This document shows positions 17,004 to 25,910 of a stretch of 64,000 bases of DNA, piece by piece. Positions within the stretch are counted from its first letter, which is position 1, and every line of letters begins with the position of its first letter. Below the pieces are notes generated by a model. It was not told where the DNA came from, did no database searches, and saw only the letters and a list, made by a program, of their open reading frames with translations. The stretch comes from Acidobacteriota bacterium. GTDB lineage: Bacteria; Acidobacteriota; Terriglobia; Acidiferrales; UBA7541. Position numbers and translations under genes: made by a program. The stretch covers positions 22,495 to 86,494 of the forward strand of contig JABCZG010000021.1 of assembly GCA_013289835.1 (NCBI GenBank), read 5' to 3'.

Positions 17004-17975
17004 CTATTTCCTGAGTTCCGTGCGCGTCTTCTGCAGCTTCAGCGCCGTGGTGCGCAGCGTTTCCGGCACATTCTTGTTGGTGGTCAGCCGCTTCAGGTCC
17101 ACGGCATTGAGAATGGGAAGCATGTGCAAAGTGACATCGAGAGGTGTCTTGGGATTGTTGATGAGGTTTCGAACCACAGTGTAGTTCTTTCGAAAGGCGC
17201 GGTTGCCCGCAATGGCCCGAAGAATTTCATCGGTGAGGCTGGTCATGCCCGCAAAAGCCTCGACTTCCTGATCCGTCAAGCGGGGAGACTGCAGCACCGC
17301 GCGCTGCACCACCTTGTTATTGTCGCGGATCAGTGTGCGCCGCGCTTCCGATCCGCCCTTCATCGCGAATTGCACGCGCTGCGCAACAGTCATTTTGGCA
17401 AGGCGTTGAATCAACGTCTGCCGCCGCGCAAGGTCGGACTCCGCCGCGGCTGCTGCCTCTGCGAGAGCGGCTTCATCAATGGGATTGCCAGGTCCGTGAA
17501 GTTCGTGGAGCTGAGTTTTTTGCTCGGCAGTCAGAGCGGTCGATTGTTCGAGCGCGGAAGCCAGCGCCGGAGACTCGCTGACGCGATCCAACTCTTCCAT
17601 CAGCGCCTGGATCCCCAGCGTCGAGAGATGTCGTACCGCCGGAACCAGAAATTCCGCCCCGCAATTCTTGTTTTGCACCATGGCGTCGCAAACGCCAGGC
17701 TTGTCGGAGAGATTCTTCGCCGCGTAGGCATACAGCGCGGGCAAAGCATGCTCGCGCTTCAAAGCTTCCACAAAGGATTCGACGGGCTGCGAGAGCAGCG
17801 CGTCCTGCGCGCGGGAGGAGACCATCTCGTCGACGTCGCCGGCAAGAACTGCCAGGATTTCCGCGCGATCGGCCGGAGCAAGATGCGCTCCGCCGGTGCA
17901 AACCGCCATCTTGCGTTCGCGCGGCGCGCGTCCGTGACGCAGATCTTCCAGTACCTCAGGGCTGAGAGCTTCCAC
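17004..17975 (-). CDS. Helical-repeat protein coupled to the RodZ-like gene
   Basis: The 323-aa protein is almost entirely helical, with Ala/Leu-rich repeats of the HEAT/DUF2336 kind (RRTLIRDNNKVVQRAVLQS, LTDQEVEAFAGMTSLTDEIL, RNLINNPKTPLDVTLHMLP). It has no signal peptide. The likely start is GTG 17975, which lies inside the end of the RodZ-like gene and overlaps it by 20 bases. Such overlap suggests a shared translation unit and a related cellular job, perhaps in envelope or division control. That link is inference from position; I do not recognise a catalytic motif. Confidence 0.72.
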   Translation of the reverse strand: MEALSPEVLEDLRHGRAPRERKMAVCTGGAHLAPADRAEILAVLAGDVDEMVSSRAQDALLSQPVESFVEALKREHALPALYAYAAKNLSDKPGVCDAMVQNKNCGAEFLVPAVRHLSTLGIQALMEELDRVSESPALASALEQSTALTAEQKTQLHELHGPGNPIDEAALAEAAAAAESDLARRQTLIQRLAKMTVAQRVQFAMKGGSEARRTLIRDNNKVVQRAVLQSPRLTDQEVEAFAGMTSLTDEILRAIAGNRAFRKNYTVVRNLINNPKTPLDVTLHMLPILNAVDLKRLTTNKNVPETLRTTALKLQKTRTELRK

Positions 17976-18714
17976 TCGTTGCCTGCCTCAAATCCTTCTG
18001 GCTAAGCACTATTGTACCGGAAGCGCCGGGCGCTCCGAGCGGCGGCATCGCTTGCCCGTTCAATTCCAGCAATACTGCGGATGAGTCCCCGGCGCTGACC
18101 TCAAACTGCTGCTTGGCGGAGAAGTGCCGCGTCTCTCCCGCCGGAAGCTCCGTATCCAAAAGTAGGTTGTTGTCCGCCACAACGCGCACGCGCGTGGCGG
18201 CGGAAGTGGACACGGAAAGATCCAGCGGCATGACTGCCGATGTGGAAGCAGCTGCGGGGACGGTGGAATTATCAAGCGGCCCAGACTGGACTGGAAGGGA
18301 AGTGAGCGAAGACGAATTGGCATGGCGGTGAGCCATATAGCGCCGCCAACCGTAACGCCCCGCATAGAATAATCCGACGACGATTAGAACCAGAACCAAT
18401 ACCGCGGCAACAGGAACCCATTTTGGCGGCGAAGGAATGCGTTCCTCGGGCTTGGCAATGGCGGCTGGCGATTTTTCCGATCGCGCTAAATCATATTCGC
18501 CGAGCAGCGCCTCCTCATCGAGGCCCAGATACCGCGCGATGGTGCGCACAAACCCGTGTCCAAAAACTCCGCCCGGCAGCCGCCCCCAATTTTCATTTTC
18601 CAGTGCTTCGATGAAGCGCACGCTGATGCGCGTGGCTTTGGTGAGTTCGTCCATGGAGACTTCGCGCAGTTCGCGCTCGCGCTTCAGGCGTTCACCGAAA
18701 TTTCCCCTGGCCAT
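17956..18714 (-). CDS. RodZ-like helix-turn-helix membrane protein
   Basis: The product of 252 aa has the RodZ layout: an N-terminal HTH (NFGERLKRERELREVSMDEL...ATRISVRFIEALENENW, residues 5-47), the linker LPGGVFGHGFVRTIARYLGLD, one transmembrane helix at about 98-117, and a periplasmic beta domain of the DUF4115 type at about 170-245. RodZ links the MreB cytoskeleton to the peptidoglycan elongation machinery. The ATG at 18714 is the natural family start. No mreB or mrd gene is near. It is followed by the overlapping helical-repeat gene on the same strand. Confidence 0.86.
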   Translation of the reverse strand: MARGNFGERLKRERELREVSMDELTKATRISVRFIEALENENWGRLPGGVFGHGFVRTIARYLGLDEEALLGEYDLARSEKSPAAIAKPEERIPSPPKWVPVAAVLVLVLIVVGLFYAGRYGWRRYMAHRHANSSSLTSLPVQSGPLDNSTVPAAASTSAVMPLDLSVSTSAATRVRVVADNNLLLDTELPAGETRHFSAKQQFEVSAGDSSAVLLELNGQAMPPLGAPGASGTIVLSQKDLRQATSGSSQP

Positions 18715-18941
18715 GGACCGAACCTGTCCTCAACAACTAAAGGTGGGCGCTCGCAACGCGGCGGCGTGGGACCCCTGAACGGACTATAGGCGGCGTCCTA
18801 AGCTACTGTCAAACGAAGGAGTTGCGAGCCTGTGGAAAGCAGCTAGCCGCTGGCCCGCGGCCCCAGGATAGCAAGATGGCCACGCCTGTACCACGAGCGT
18901 GTTGCGCCCCTATTTAAGAGGGCCCATACTGGCGGAGATTC

Positions 18942-20210
18942 GTGGGCGTGTGTCCGCATTGGCGGACCCTTTTATTTTTGCTCGGAAACGCTACACAAGT
19001 TCTCAGGGATTTCAGTGCGGTCGGCACTTCCGCAGGAGAAGCGGGTTACAGCGGGTCAAAAATCTTGAAGGAACAGGTTGAAACGAGCGTGGAGGAAGTA
19101 AAGCAATTTCCAGCCGTCGAACGCCGCCGCAATCCTGCGGTGCCGTCCGAGCAGCGGGAAAAGGGCGAGGTTGCCGTCTTCCAGGAATTGGGGAAGGCGC
19201 TCACATCTTCGCTGCAGCTCGATCAAGTTCTCCGCACGATTATGGAGAAGATCGACGAATTCCTGCGCCCGGACAATTGGTCGCTGCTCTTGCTCGACGA
19301 AGCCAAACAGGAACTTTATTTCGAACTCGCCGTAGGAAAAGCCTCGCAGGCCTTAAAAGATGTGCGCATCAAGATGGGCCAAGGCATCGCCGGCTGGGTG
19401 GCGCAGCGCGGCGAGACCGTGGTCGTGCCGGACACCTCGAAAGACACGCGCTTTTTTGGCAAGGTCGACGAAAAAACCAAAACGGAAACGCAATCCATCG
19501 TCGCCGTCCCTGTAAAATTTCGCGATACCTGCCTGGGCGTCATCGAACTGATCAATTGTATCGGCCCCGAGGGCTTCGATCCGCGCGACCTCAAGCTGCT
19601 CGAAGCGCTTTCCGATTTCGCCGCCATCGCGCTGGAAAACGCGCGCCACGTCAAAAAAATTCACGAACTCACCATCACCGACGATTGCACCTCGCTCTAC
19701 AACGCTCGTCACATGGGCTTTATTCTCGAGACAGAGATTTACCGCTCGCAGCGGTACAACTACGAATTTTCCATCGTCTTTATCGACCTCGACCATTTCA
19801 AACAGGTCAACGATACCCATGGCCACTTGGTCGGCTCGCGCTTGCTGGCCGAGATCGGCAACGCACTGAAGGAACATTGCCGCCTGATCGATTTCGCCTT
19901 CCGCTATGGCGGCGACGAGTTCGTCATTCTGCTGCCGCAGACTTCGAAGGAAAGCGCGCTAAACGTGGCGCGCCGCTTGCACAAATTAATCCGCGAGGCC
20001 ACCTGGCTCGGGCCCGAAGGCCTGAACATCAAGCTCACGCCCAGCGTCGGCGTCGCCTCCTACCCCGTGGATTCACGCACCAAGGAAGGGCTGCTGCACC
20101 TCGCCGATGAAGCCATGTACCTGGTGAAAAATACCCGGCGCGATTGCGTGGCCGCCGCCAACATCGGAATTCTTCCGGACACCGCGGCCGCTGCGGAGTC
20201 CGCGGGCTAG
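18942..20210 (+). CDS. GAF-GGDEF diguanylate cyclase
   Basis: The protein has a GAF sensor domain (about residues 80-238) and a C-terminal GGDEF domain (about 245-405). GGDEF is at 323-327, so the active site is intact, and the inhibitory I-site RxxD (RLID, 314-317) is at the correct five-residue distance. It should make cyclic di-GMP and be limited by product inhibition. The GAF ligand is unknown. The start is uncertain: GTG 18942 gives the longest form, but the first 75 residues have no domain and starts at TTG 19065 or GTG 19089 are equally possible. It precedes the lpt genes by 68 bases, so it may be the first gene of that cluster. Confidence 0.87.
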   Translation: MGVCPHWRTLLFLLGNATQVLRDFSAVGTSAGEAGYSGSKILKEQVETSVEEVKQFPAVERRRNPAVPSEQREKGEVAVFQELGKALTSSLQLDQVLRTIMEKIDEFLRPDNWSLLLLDEAKQELYFELAVGKASQALKDVRIKMGQGIAGWVAQRGETVVVPDTSKDTRFFGKVDEKTKTETQSIVAVPVKFRDTCLGVIELINCIGPEGFDPRDLKLLEALSDFAAIALENARHVKKIHELTITDDCTSLYNARHMGFILETEIYRSQRYNYEFSIVFIDLDHFKQVNDTHGHLVGSRLLAEIGNALKEHCRLIDFAFRYGGDEFVILLPQTSKESALNVARRLHKLIREATWLGPEGLNIKLTPSVGVASYPVDSRTKEGLLHLADEAMYLVKNTRRDCVAAANIGILPDTAAAAESAG

Positions 20211-20278
20211 CTTCTTCCGTTTCCTTTAAGTCCGGGCCTCTTCTATACAGCCCTTCGAAATTTTGCTTAACTAAACGC

Positions 20279-22684
20279 ATGAAGCGAAGTGAAGCCGCGA
20301 AGTATGCGCGCTGGTCGGCGGCCGCCGCATTGGTGCTGGCGATCCTGACGGCTGGGGTGTATTTCGAGCGCAAATGGGTGTCGTACAGAGAAAGCAAAAA
20401 GGCCCCGCCGTCCGCGCCAAAAGACGTTTCGCGTCTATCCAGCGGGCTGACGTTTTCCAAGGTCGAAGGAAATCGCGCCATTTTCACGGTAGCCGCTTCG
20501 AAATCCACCGACTACAAAGATAAGGACGCGAGTTTGCTCGAAGACGTGGGCATCACCATCTTCGGCAAGAACGGCGATCGGCACGACACCATCCACACCC
20601 AAAGCTGCCAGTACGAGAAGGAAGGCGGTGGCGTCAACTGTAGCGGCGAAGTGCAAATCGAACTGGAGAGCGCCGCCGATGCCGACCGCGCCGTCAAAAA
20701 TCCCACGGGCCCTCCGGCGCAAAAAGTGCATGCAGAAACCCGCGGCATCCTCTTCAACCGTCTCACCGGGCTCGCGCAGACGGATCAACCGGTAAAATTT
20801 GATTTTCCGAGCGGCAGCGGCGATGCCATAGGAGTCGAGTATCACTCCCAGGAAGGCACTCTGCGTTTGCTGCGCGATGTGCATTTGCTGCTGGAACCCC
20901 AGCCAAGCGGCGCCGCCGGGAAAAAGCCGGTGACGACCGACGCGCGCAATCCTGTGCACGTCACCGGAAGAAGCCTCGAATTTGGCCGCAACACCAGAAC
21001 CCTGCATCTACAAGGTCCCGTCGAAGCGCAATCGCAAACGGCGCGACTTCTCGCCGGAGAGCTGACGCTGCTCCTGGACGTAGCCTTTCGCGCGCAAAAA
21101 TTAATCGCCACGCCCGGCGGAACCAAGAGAAATCCGATGCTCTCCTCGCAATCCGCGGATGATCCCGTAAACGTGAGCGCGGAAACCTTGACCGCGTACT
21201 TTGCTCCCGAGGGATGGCTGACGAAAATCGAGGGTACCGGAAGCCTTCAGGGATCGCGACAGAGCGGAAAAGAGCAAGAAGAATTCAGTTCGCAAACCGG
21301 AACGATGGAACTCCGCCCCAAAGTGGATCAGCCGGAGAAATTGACCTTGAATGGGAGCGTGTTGCTGAAAACGCGCACGCAAGGAACCGGCAACGCCAGA
21401 ACTCTGCAGACTAGCGCTCTGCTCGTCGAGTTTGCCGAGAACCGGAGTAGCGCCGGCAGTATACCCAAGCATGCCGAAACCCTCGGCGCCGGTACCATCG
21501 AATGGCTGGACGCAACGCCGCAAATGGGAGCTTCAGGCACTACCGCGAACAGCGTGGCGGCGCGCACGAAATTGGATGCCGACAAACTGGAAATGGAATT
21601 TAGCAGCGATGGCAAGGCCAAGCAATTACTTGCCAACGGCAATGTCCGCACCGAACGAGCCTCGACCGGGAAACCCTTGCAAACGGCGACTTCGCATAGC
21701 GGAGTCGCCCAACTGTTGCCGAGTGGCTCGTGGTCGCAAATGGATCTGCAGGGAGACGTGAAGCTGAAACAGGGTGACCAAACCGGCCAAGGCGATCATG
21801 CCGTATTTGTTCAAGCCACGCAGACTGCCATGCTGGCCGGAAAAGCAATCGCCCGCGACGCCACCACCGAAACCCACGCCCCACGCATTACCTTCAATCA
21901 GTCCAATGGCGACATTCACGCCGAAGGCGGAGTGCGCTCCACCGATTTCTCCGCAAAAAGCAGCGCCACACAACTTGCTCCCGTGCCCACCAATGTCACC
22001 TCCAACACCATGCAGGGAAATTCGAAAGGTGGTCGCGCCCTCTACACCGGCCACGCGCGCTTGTGGCAAGGCGACTCCGTGATGGAAGCAGATTCCATTG
22101 AACTGCTGCGCGACACGAAGATTCTGAACGCCGCCGGAAATGTCCGTGCCGTTTTTCCCCAGGCCCCAGGCCCCGCCTCCACTCCGGCCTCCCAGCAACC
22201 CGCCGCAGTGCAGGCCGCGCCGAAAAAACCAGAATTGTGGCACGTCTCCTCCGGCACGCTCACCTATCACGACACAGAAAGCTTCGCGCACCTTGAAAAA
22301 AACGTAGTCGCACAGTCCACCGAGCAAACCATGCGCGCTCCGCTGGTGGACTTGTATTTCACCAAGAGCGTTGCAGCCAATACGCCGGCGCCCAGCACTC
22401 CAGCTCCCGCCAAGGCCATCTCCGGCGCTCAGCAAATCTCCCGCGCCGTCGGAACCGGTGGCGTAATCGTGGACCAAGGTACGCGCAGAGCTACCGCCGA
22501 GCGCGGAGAGTACCTCGCCACCCAGGGAAAATTCATCATGAGCGGCGGAGACCCCACCATTTTTGACGCTTCCGAAGGCACAACCAAGGGCCATCAATTG
22601 ACCTTCTTTTTAGCGGATGATACGATCATCGTCGACTCAGAAAATGGCACGCGGACGTTGACGAAACACCGAGTCGACAAATGA
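20279..22684 (+). CDS. Fused LptC/LptA-type LPS transport protein
   Basis: The 801-aa protein has one N-terminal membrane anchor (about residues 12-28), a LptC-like domain (about 45-230) and then a long series of OstA/LptA-type beta-jellyroll segments up to the C-terminus. LptC and LptA normally are separate proteins of about 190 aa that form the periplasmic bridge carrying lipopolysaccharide from the inner membrane to LptD. A single 801-aa product could span the bridge alone. The lptB gene follows after 33 bases. The start ATG 20279 is the first in frame with the membrane anchor. No Cys-based or enzymatic motif is seen. The domain call rests on fold-level pattern and on the adjacent lptB. 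Confidence 0.82.
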   Translation: MKRSEAAKYARWSAAAALVLAILTAGVYFERKWVSYRESKKAPPSAPKDVSRLSSGLTFSKVEGNRAIFTVAASKSTDYKDKDASLLEDVGITIFGKNGDRHDTIHTQSCQYEKEGGGVNCSGEVQIELESAADADRAVKNPTGPPAQKVHAETRGILFNRLTGLAQTDQPVKFDFPSGSGDAIGVEYHSQEGTLRLLRDVHLLLEPQPSGAAGKKPVTTDARNPVHVTGRSLEFGRNTRTLHLQGPVEAQSQTARLLAGELTLLLDVAFRAQKLIATPGGTKRNPMLSSQSADDPVNVSAETLTAYFAPEGWLTKIEGTGSLQGSRQSGKEQEEFSSQTGTMELRPKVDQPEKLTLNGSVLLKTRTQGTGNARTLQTSALLVEFAENRSSAGSIPKHAETLGAGTIEWLDATPQMGASGTTANSVAARTKLDADKLEMEFSSDGKAKQLLANGNVRTERASTGKPLQTATSHSGVAQLLPSGSWSQMDLQGDVKLKQGDQTGQGDHAVFVQATQTAMLAGKAIARDATTETHAPRITFNQSNGDIHAEGGVRSTDFSAKSSATQLAPVPTNVTSNTMQGNSKGGRALYTGHARLWQGDSVMEADSIELLRDTKILNAAGNVRAVFPQAPGPASTPASQQPAAVQAAPKKPELWHVSSGTLTYHDTESFAHLEKNVVAQSTEQTMRAPLVDLYFTKSVAANTPAPSTPAPAKAISGAQQISRAVGTGGVIVDQGTRRATAERGEYLATQGKFIMSGGDPTIFDASEGTTKGHQLTFFLADDTIIVDSENGTRTLTKHRVDK

Positions 22685-22717
22685 TGGTGCCCGCTCCGCG
22701 GCCGCCCGTGAAGAGGT

Positions 22718-23443
22718 ATGCTGAAGCTCCAGGCCGTCGATCTAAGCAAGTCCTACCGTGGTCGCAAGGTCGTTGACGACGTGGCACTGGAGATTGGGCA
22801 AGGCGAAGTCGTGGGGCTCCTTGGCCCCAACGGCGCCGGCAAGACCACCACCTTCTACATCATTGTCGGCCTCGCCCGCCCCGATTCCGGCCGCGTTCTC
22901 CTCAACGAAGAAGAAATCACCGACCTGCCCATGTACCTCCGGGCGCGCAGCGGCATCAGCTATCTTCCTCAGGAACCCTCGGTTTTTCGTCAACTGACCA
23001 GCGAGGATAATTTGCTCGCCGTTCTTGAGACGCTGCCGCTTACGCCGGAACAGCAGCGCGACCGGCTGGAGGAGCTTCTGGTGCAGATGGGCCTGGAAAC
23101 CGTTCGAACTAGCAAGGCCTACACTCTTTCCGGCGGAGAGCGCCGCCGCCTGGAGATCGCACGCTCCCTGACTCTACAGCCTTCTTTTATTCTTCTCGAC
23201 GAACCTTTTTCCGGTATCGACCCTCTAACCGTGAAGGATTTGCAGGAAATCATCCGCGATCTGGCGAAATCGGGTATTGGCGTGCTCATCACCGACCATA
23301 ACGTGCGGGAAACTCTTAGCGTCACGGATCGCGCTTATATCCTGAAAAGTGGGAAAATATTCCGTAAGGGCCGCCCAGACGAGTTAAGCAACGATCCGGA
23401 AGTGCGCCGCGTGTACCTGGGCGATCATTTCCGCCTAAACTAG
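22718..23443 (+). CDS. lptB: LPS export ABC transporter ATP-binding protein
   Basis: LptB powers extraction of lipopolysaccharide from the inner membrane by the LptB2FG complex. The 241-aa sequence has Walker A GPNGAGKT (36-43), Q-loop in SYLPQEPSVF, signature LSGGERRR (137-144), Walker B ILLDEP (158-163) and switch His194 in TDHNVRETL. VVGLLGPNGAGKTTTFY and SGIDPLTV are typical of LptB rather than of branched amino-acid transporters. It follows the fused lptCA gene and precedes rpoN, the classic order in Gram-negative bacteria. The lptF and lptG membrane partners are not in this window. The start ATG 22718 has AAGAGGT before it. Confidence 0.96.
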   Translation: MLKLQAVDLSKSYRGRKVVDDVALEIGQGEVVGLLGPNGAGKTTTFYIIVGLARPDSGRVLLNEEEITDLPMYLRARSGISYLPQEPSVFRQLTSEDNLLAVLETLPLTPEQQRDRLEELLVQMGLETVRTSKAYTLSGGERRRLEIARSLTLQPSFILLDEPFSGIDPLTVKDLQEIIRDLAKSGIGVLITDHNVRETLSVTDRAYILKSGKIFRKGRPDELSNDPEVRRVYLGDHFRLN

Positions 23444-23473
23444 AACGACAGAAGGGAACAGACGGGACCATCC

Positions 23474-24916
23474 ATGGCTTGGCAGGGACTCAAACTCAAC
23501 CTGAGAGTTTCGCAGAAGCAGATTCTGACTCCGGGCCTCGTGCAGATGGTCAGTGTCCTTGCCCTCAATCGCCTCGAACTTCGCGAGATGATCAACCAGG
23601 AGATGATCGCCAACCCCGTCCTCGAAGAGCAAAACGAAGAGCCCACCCAAACCGACAACTACAGCGACGAAAACTTTCTGAAAGCCGAAACGGAAAAACT
23701 TCCGGAGAAGCCCGAGGCCAATCCCTTCGACGAATTTGACGTAGGCACTTTCTTCAACCAATACCTCGATACCGGCGGTGACGGCGGCCAATCGCAAGAG
23801 CGCGAAGTTTCCGAGCGGCCCTCTTTCGAAAAGTTTCTTTCCTCGCCTAGCGGGCTTTCCGACCATCTCGAATGGCAGTTGAGTGTCACCATCTGCTCGG
23901 ACGCCGTAAAAGAAATTGCCGAAAATATCATCGGCAACCTGGATGAAAACGGCTACCTGACCGCCTCGCTCGAAGAACTGCTGCAGAATGGGAAATATAC
24001 CCAGGACGACCTGGACGACGCGGTAGCCGTCGTGCAGGACTTCGATCCCATCGGAGTTGGCGCGCGGGACTTGCGCGAGTGCCTGCTGCTGCAACTGAAA
24101 GCCTTCGACCCGCAAAACACCCTCGCGCATCAGATCGTTTCCGAGCATCTGAAGCAAGTGCAATCGAACCAGCTGAAAGAGATTGCCAGAGCCTTGAACC
24201 GCCCTCTGGAAGTGGTAAAGCACTCTTTGGAAGTCATTAAGAAGCTCGATCCCCGTCCCGGCCTGCGCTACAACAAGACCGAGCCCCGCCTCGTTGAGCC
24301 CGACGTCTACTTCCGCAAAGTGGACGATCAGTGGCAAGCCTTCCTGAATGAAGACGACATGCCGCAATTGCGCCTGAGCCCCACATACCGGCGCTTGCTG
24401 GTGAAAGATGCCGCGGACCGCGACGTCCGCAACTACGTCAAAGAGCGCTTCACCGCCGCCGTCCAGCTCATGAAAAACATCGAGCAGCGCAAGCACACCA
24501 TTCTGCGTGTCTGCCAGTCCATCATCGCCCGCCAGGGAGAATATCTCGACCACGGCCCCGACGCTCTGAAGCCCATGATGATCAAGGAAGTCGCCGAAGA
24601 AGTCGGCGTCCACCCCTCGACGGTGAGCCGCGCCGTGGCCAGCAAGTATGCACACACTTCGCAGGGCGTGCTCGAGCTGCGCTCGTTTTTCAGTGAGTCG
24701 GTAAATGGCCCGGAGGGCGACGGCATGTCCTTGCTGACCCTCAAGCGCCTCGTCAAGAAAATGATCGAAGAAGAAGACGCGACCAAACCGCTGACCGACG
24801 AGCAAATCGCCAAGAAACTCGACGACGCCGGCATCCACGTCACCCGACGCACCGTCGCCAAGTACCGCGAAGACATGCGAATTCCCAGCACTCACCAGCG
24901 CCGCGAGAAGAACTGA
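23474..24916 (+). CDS. rpoN: RNA polymerase sigma-54 factor
   Basis: The 480-aa protein shows region I (QKQILTPGLVQMVSVLALN, activator-interacting), an acidic region II (about residues 55-100), the core-binding domain, a helix-turn-helix (EEVGVHPSTVSRAVASKYA, about 375-393) and the RpoN box RRTVAKYRE near the C-terminus (about 458-466) that reads the -24 element. It directs transcription from -24/-12 promoters together with AAA+ enhancer-binding proteins, none of which is in the window. Location between lptB and rapZ is the conserved order, but hpf/raiA and ptsN, which often sit between, are missing here. The gap to rapZ is 13 bases. Confidence 0.97.
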   Translation: MAWQGLKLNLRVSQKQILTPGLVQMVSVLALNRLELREMINQEMIANPVLEEQNEEPTQTDNYSDENFLKAETEKLPEKPEANPFDEFDVGTFFNQYLDTGGDGGQSQEREVSERPSFEKFLSSPSGLSDHLEWQLSVTICSDAVKEIAENIIGNLDENGYLTASLEELLQNGKYTQDDLDDAVAVVQDFDPIGVGARDLRECLLLQLKAFDPQNTLAHQIVSEHLKQVQSNQLKEIARALNRPLEVVKHSLEVIKKLDPRPGLRYNKTEPRLVEPDVYFRKVDDQWQAFLNEDDMPQLRLSPTYRRLLVKDAADRDVRNYVKERFTAAVQLMKNIEQRKHTILRVCQSIIARQGEYLDHGPDALKPMMIKEVAEEVGVHPSTVSRAVASKYAHTSQGVLELRSFFSESVNGPEGDGMSLLTLKRLVKKMIEEEDATKPLTDEQIAKKLDDAGIHVTRRTVAKYREDMRIPSTHQRREKN

Positions 24917-24929
24917 GTCCGCCCCGCCC

Positions 24930-25805
24930 GTGAAGCCGCCCACAAGACACGACTCCCGCCAACTGGTCATCCTCACCGGACTTTCCGGCTCCGGAAAAAG
25001 CACCGTTCTCCACGCCTTTGAAGACATGGGTTTTTACTGCGTGGACAACCTGCCGGTCGAACTCATCCCGATTTTTGCCGAGCTCCATGCCGCCGGCGAA
25101 GGCGACTTCGCGCGCGCGGCTCTGCTTGTAGATGCGCGCGAAGGAATGCAGTTACAGAAGCTCCCCCCGCTCCTCAAGCATTTGAAAAAAAATCATCCCA
25201 TCACGCTCGTCTACATCGAAGCGAACGACGACGCTTTATTGCGCCGCTACAGCGAGACCAGGCGCCCGCATCCCCTGGGGAAAAACTTTTCCGTGCGCGA
25301 AAGTCTGAAGCACGAGCGCGCCCTGATGGACCCCATTCGAAAGCTCGCGGACGTGGTGATCGATTCCACCCAATTCAACGTCCACGAACTACGCCACTTC
25401 GTCACCACCCGCTTCAAAAATCCCGACACGCGCCCCATGCTGGTTTCCGTCGTTAGTTTTGGCTACCGCTACGGCGTTCCCTCCGACGCAGACCTCGTCT
25501 TCGACGTCCGCTTTCTCCCCAATCCGCATTTCGTCCCGCGCCTGCGCCCGTTCACCGGGCAAGATCCCAAAGTGCGCCGCTATATCCGTTCCTTCCCGCA
25601 AACCGGAGAATTCCTGCGCCGCATCCAAAGTCTCCTGACCTATCTTATTCCCCACTACATCCGCGAGGGAAAAAGCTACTTGACCATCGCGTTTGGCTGC
25701 ACCGGAGGAAAGCACCGCTCCGTGATGATGTCCGAGTGGCTGCAAAAAGCGCTCCAAAAGCACGGCTATTCCGCAAAAGTCATCCACCGCGACATCGAAA
25801 AGTAA
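24930..25805 (+). CDS. rapZ: RapZ-type nucleotide-binding adaptor protein
   Basis: The 291-aa product begins with a P-loop, LTGLSGSGKST (residues 15-25), and has the family sequence FEDMGFYCVDNLPVEL, DARE, RRPHPL and the C-terminal GCTGGKHRSV segment that binds RNA or amino-sugar phosphate. In enterobacteria RapZ targets GlmZ RNA to RNase E and so controls GlmS; in other phyla the target is unknown. It starts at GTG 24930, 13 bases after rpoN, with no ATG near. The enzyme is cytoplasmic. Its position right after rpoN agrees with the usual cluster. Confidence 0.94.
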   Translation: MKPPTRHDSRQLVILTGLSGSGKSTVLHAFEDMGFYCVDNLPVELIPIFAELHAAGEGDFARAALLVDAREGMQLQKLPPLLKHLKKNHPITLVYIEANDDALLRRYSETRRPHPLGKNFSVRESLKHERALMDPIRKLADVVIDSTQFNVHELRHFVTTRFKNPDTRPMLVSVVSFGYRYGVPSDADLVFDVRFLPNPHFVPRLRPFTGQDPKVRRYIRSFPQTGEFLRRIQSLLTYLIPHYIREGKSYLTIAFGCTGGKHRSVMMSEWLQKALQKHGYSAKVIHRDIEK

Positions 25806-25852
25806 TCCGGCGAACGCTAAGCAAAACTACTCTTCTGCACACACCCGAAAAC

Positions 25853-25881
25853 TTGACACGCCGCGACGCCGCGAATAGCGT
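25853..25881 (+). promoter_or_regulatory. Possible sigma-70 promoter before the msbA operon
   Basis: TTGACA at 25853-25858 is a perfect -35 box. Seventeen bases later TAGCGT (25876-25881) is a poor -10 (three of six). It lies 30 bases before the GTG of the ABC transporter in the only 100-base gap of this cluster. Plausible but unproven. Confidence 0.4.
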
Positions 25882-25910
25882 AACAATGGACTTAGTCTGG
25901 AGCCTCCAGC

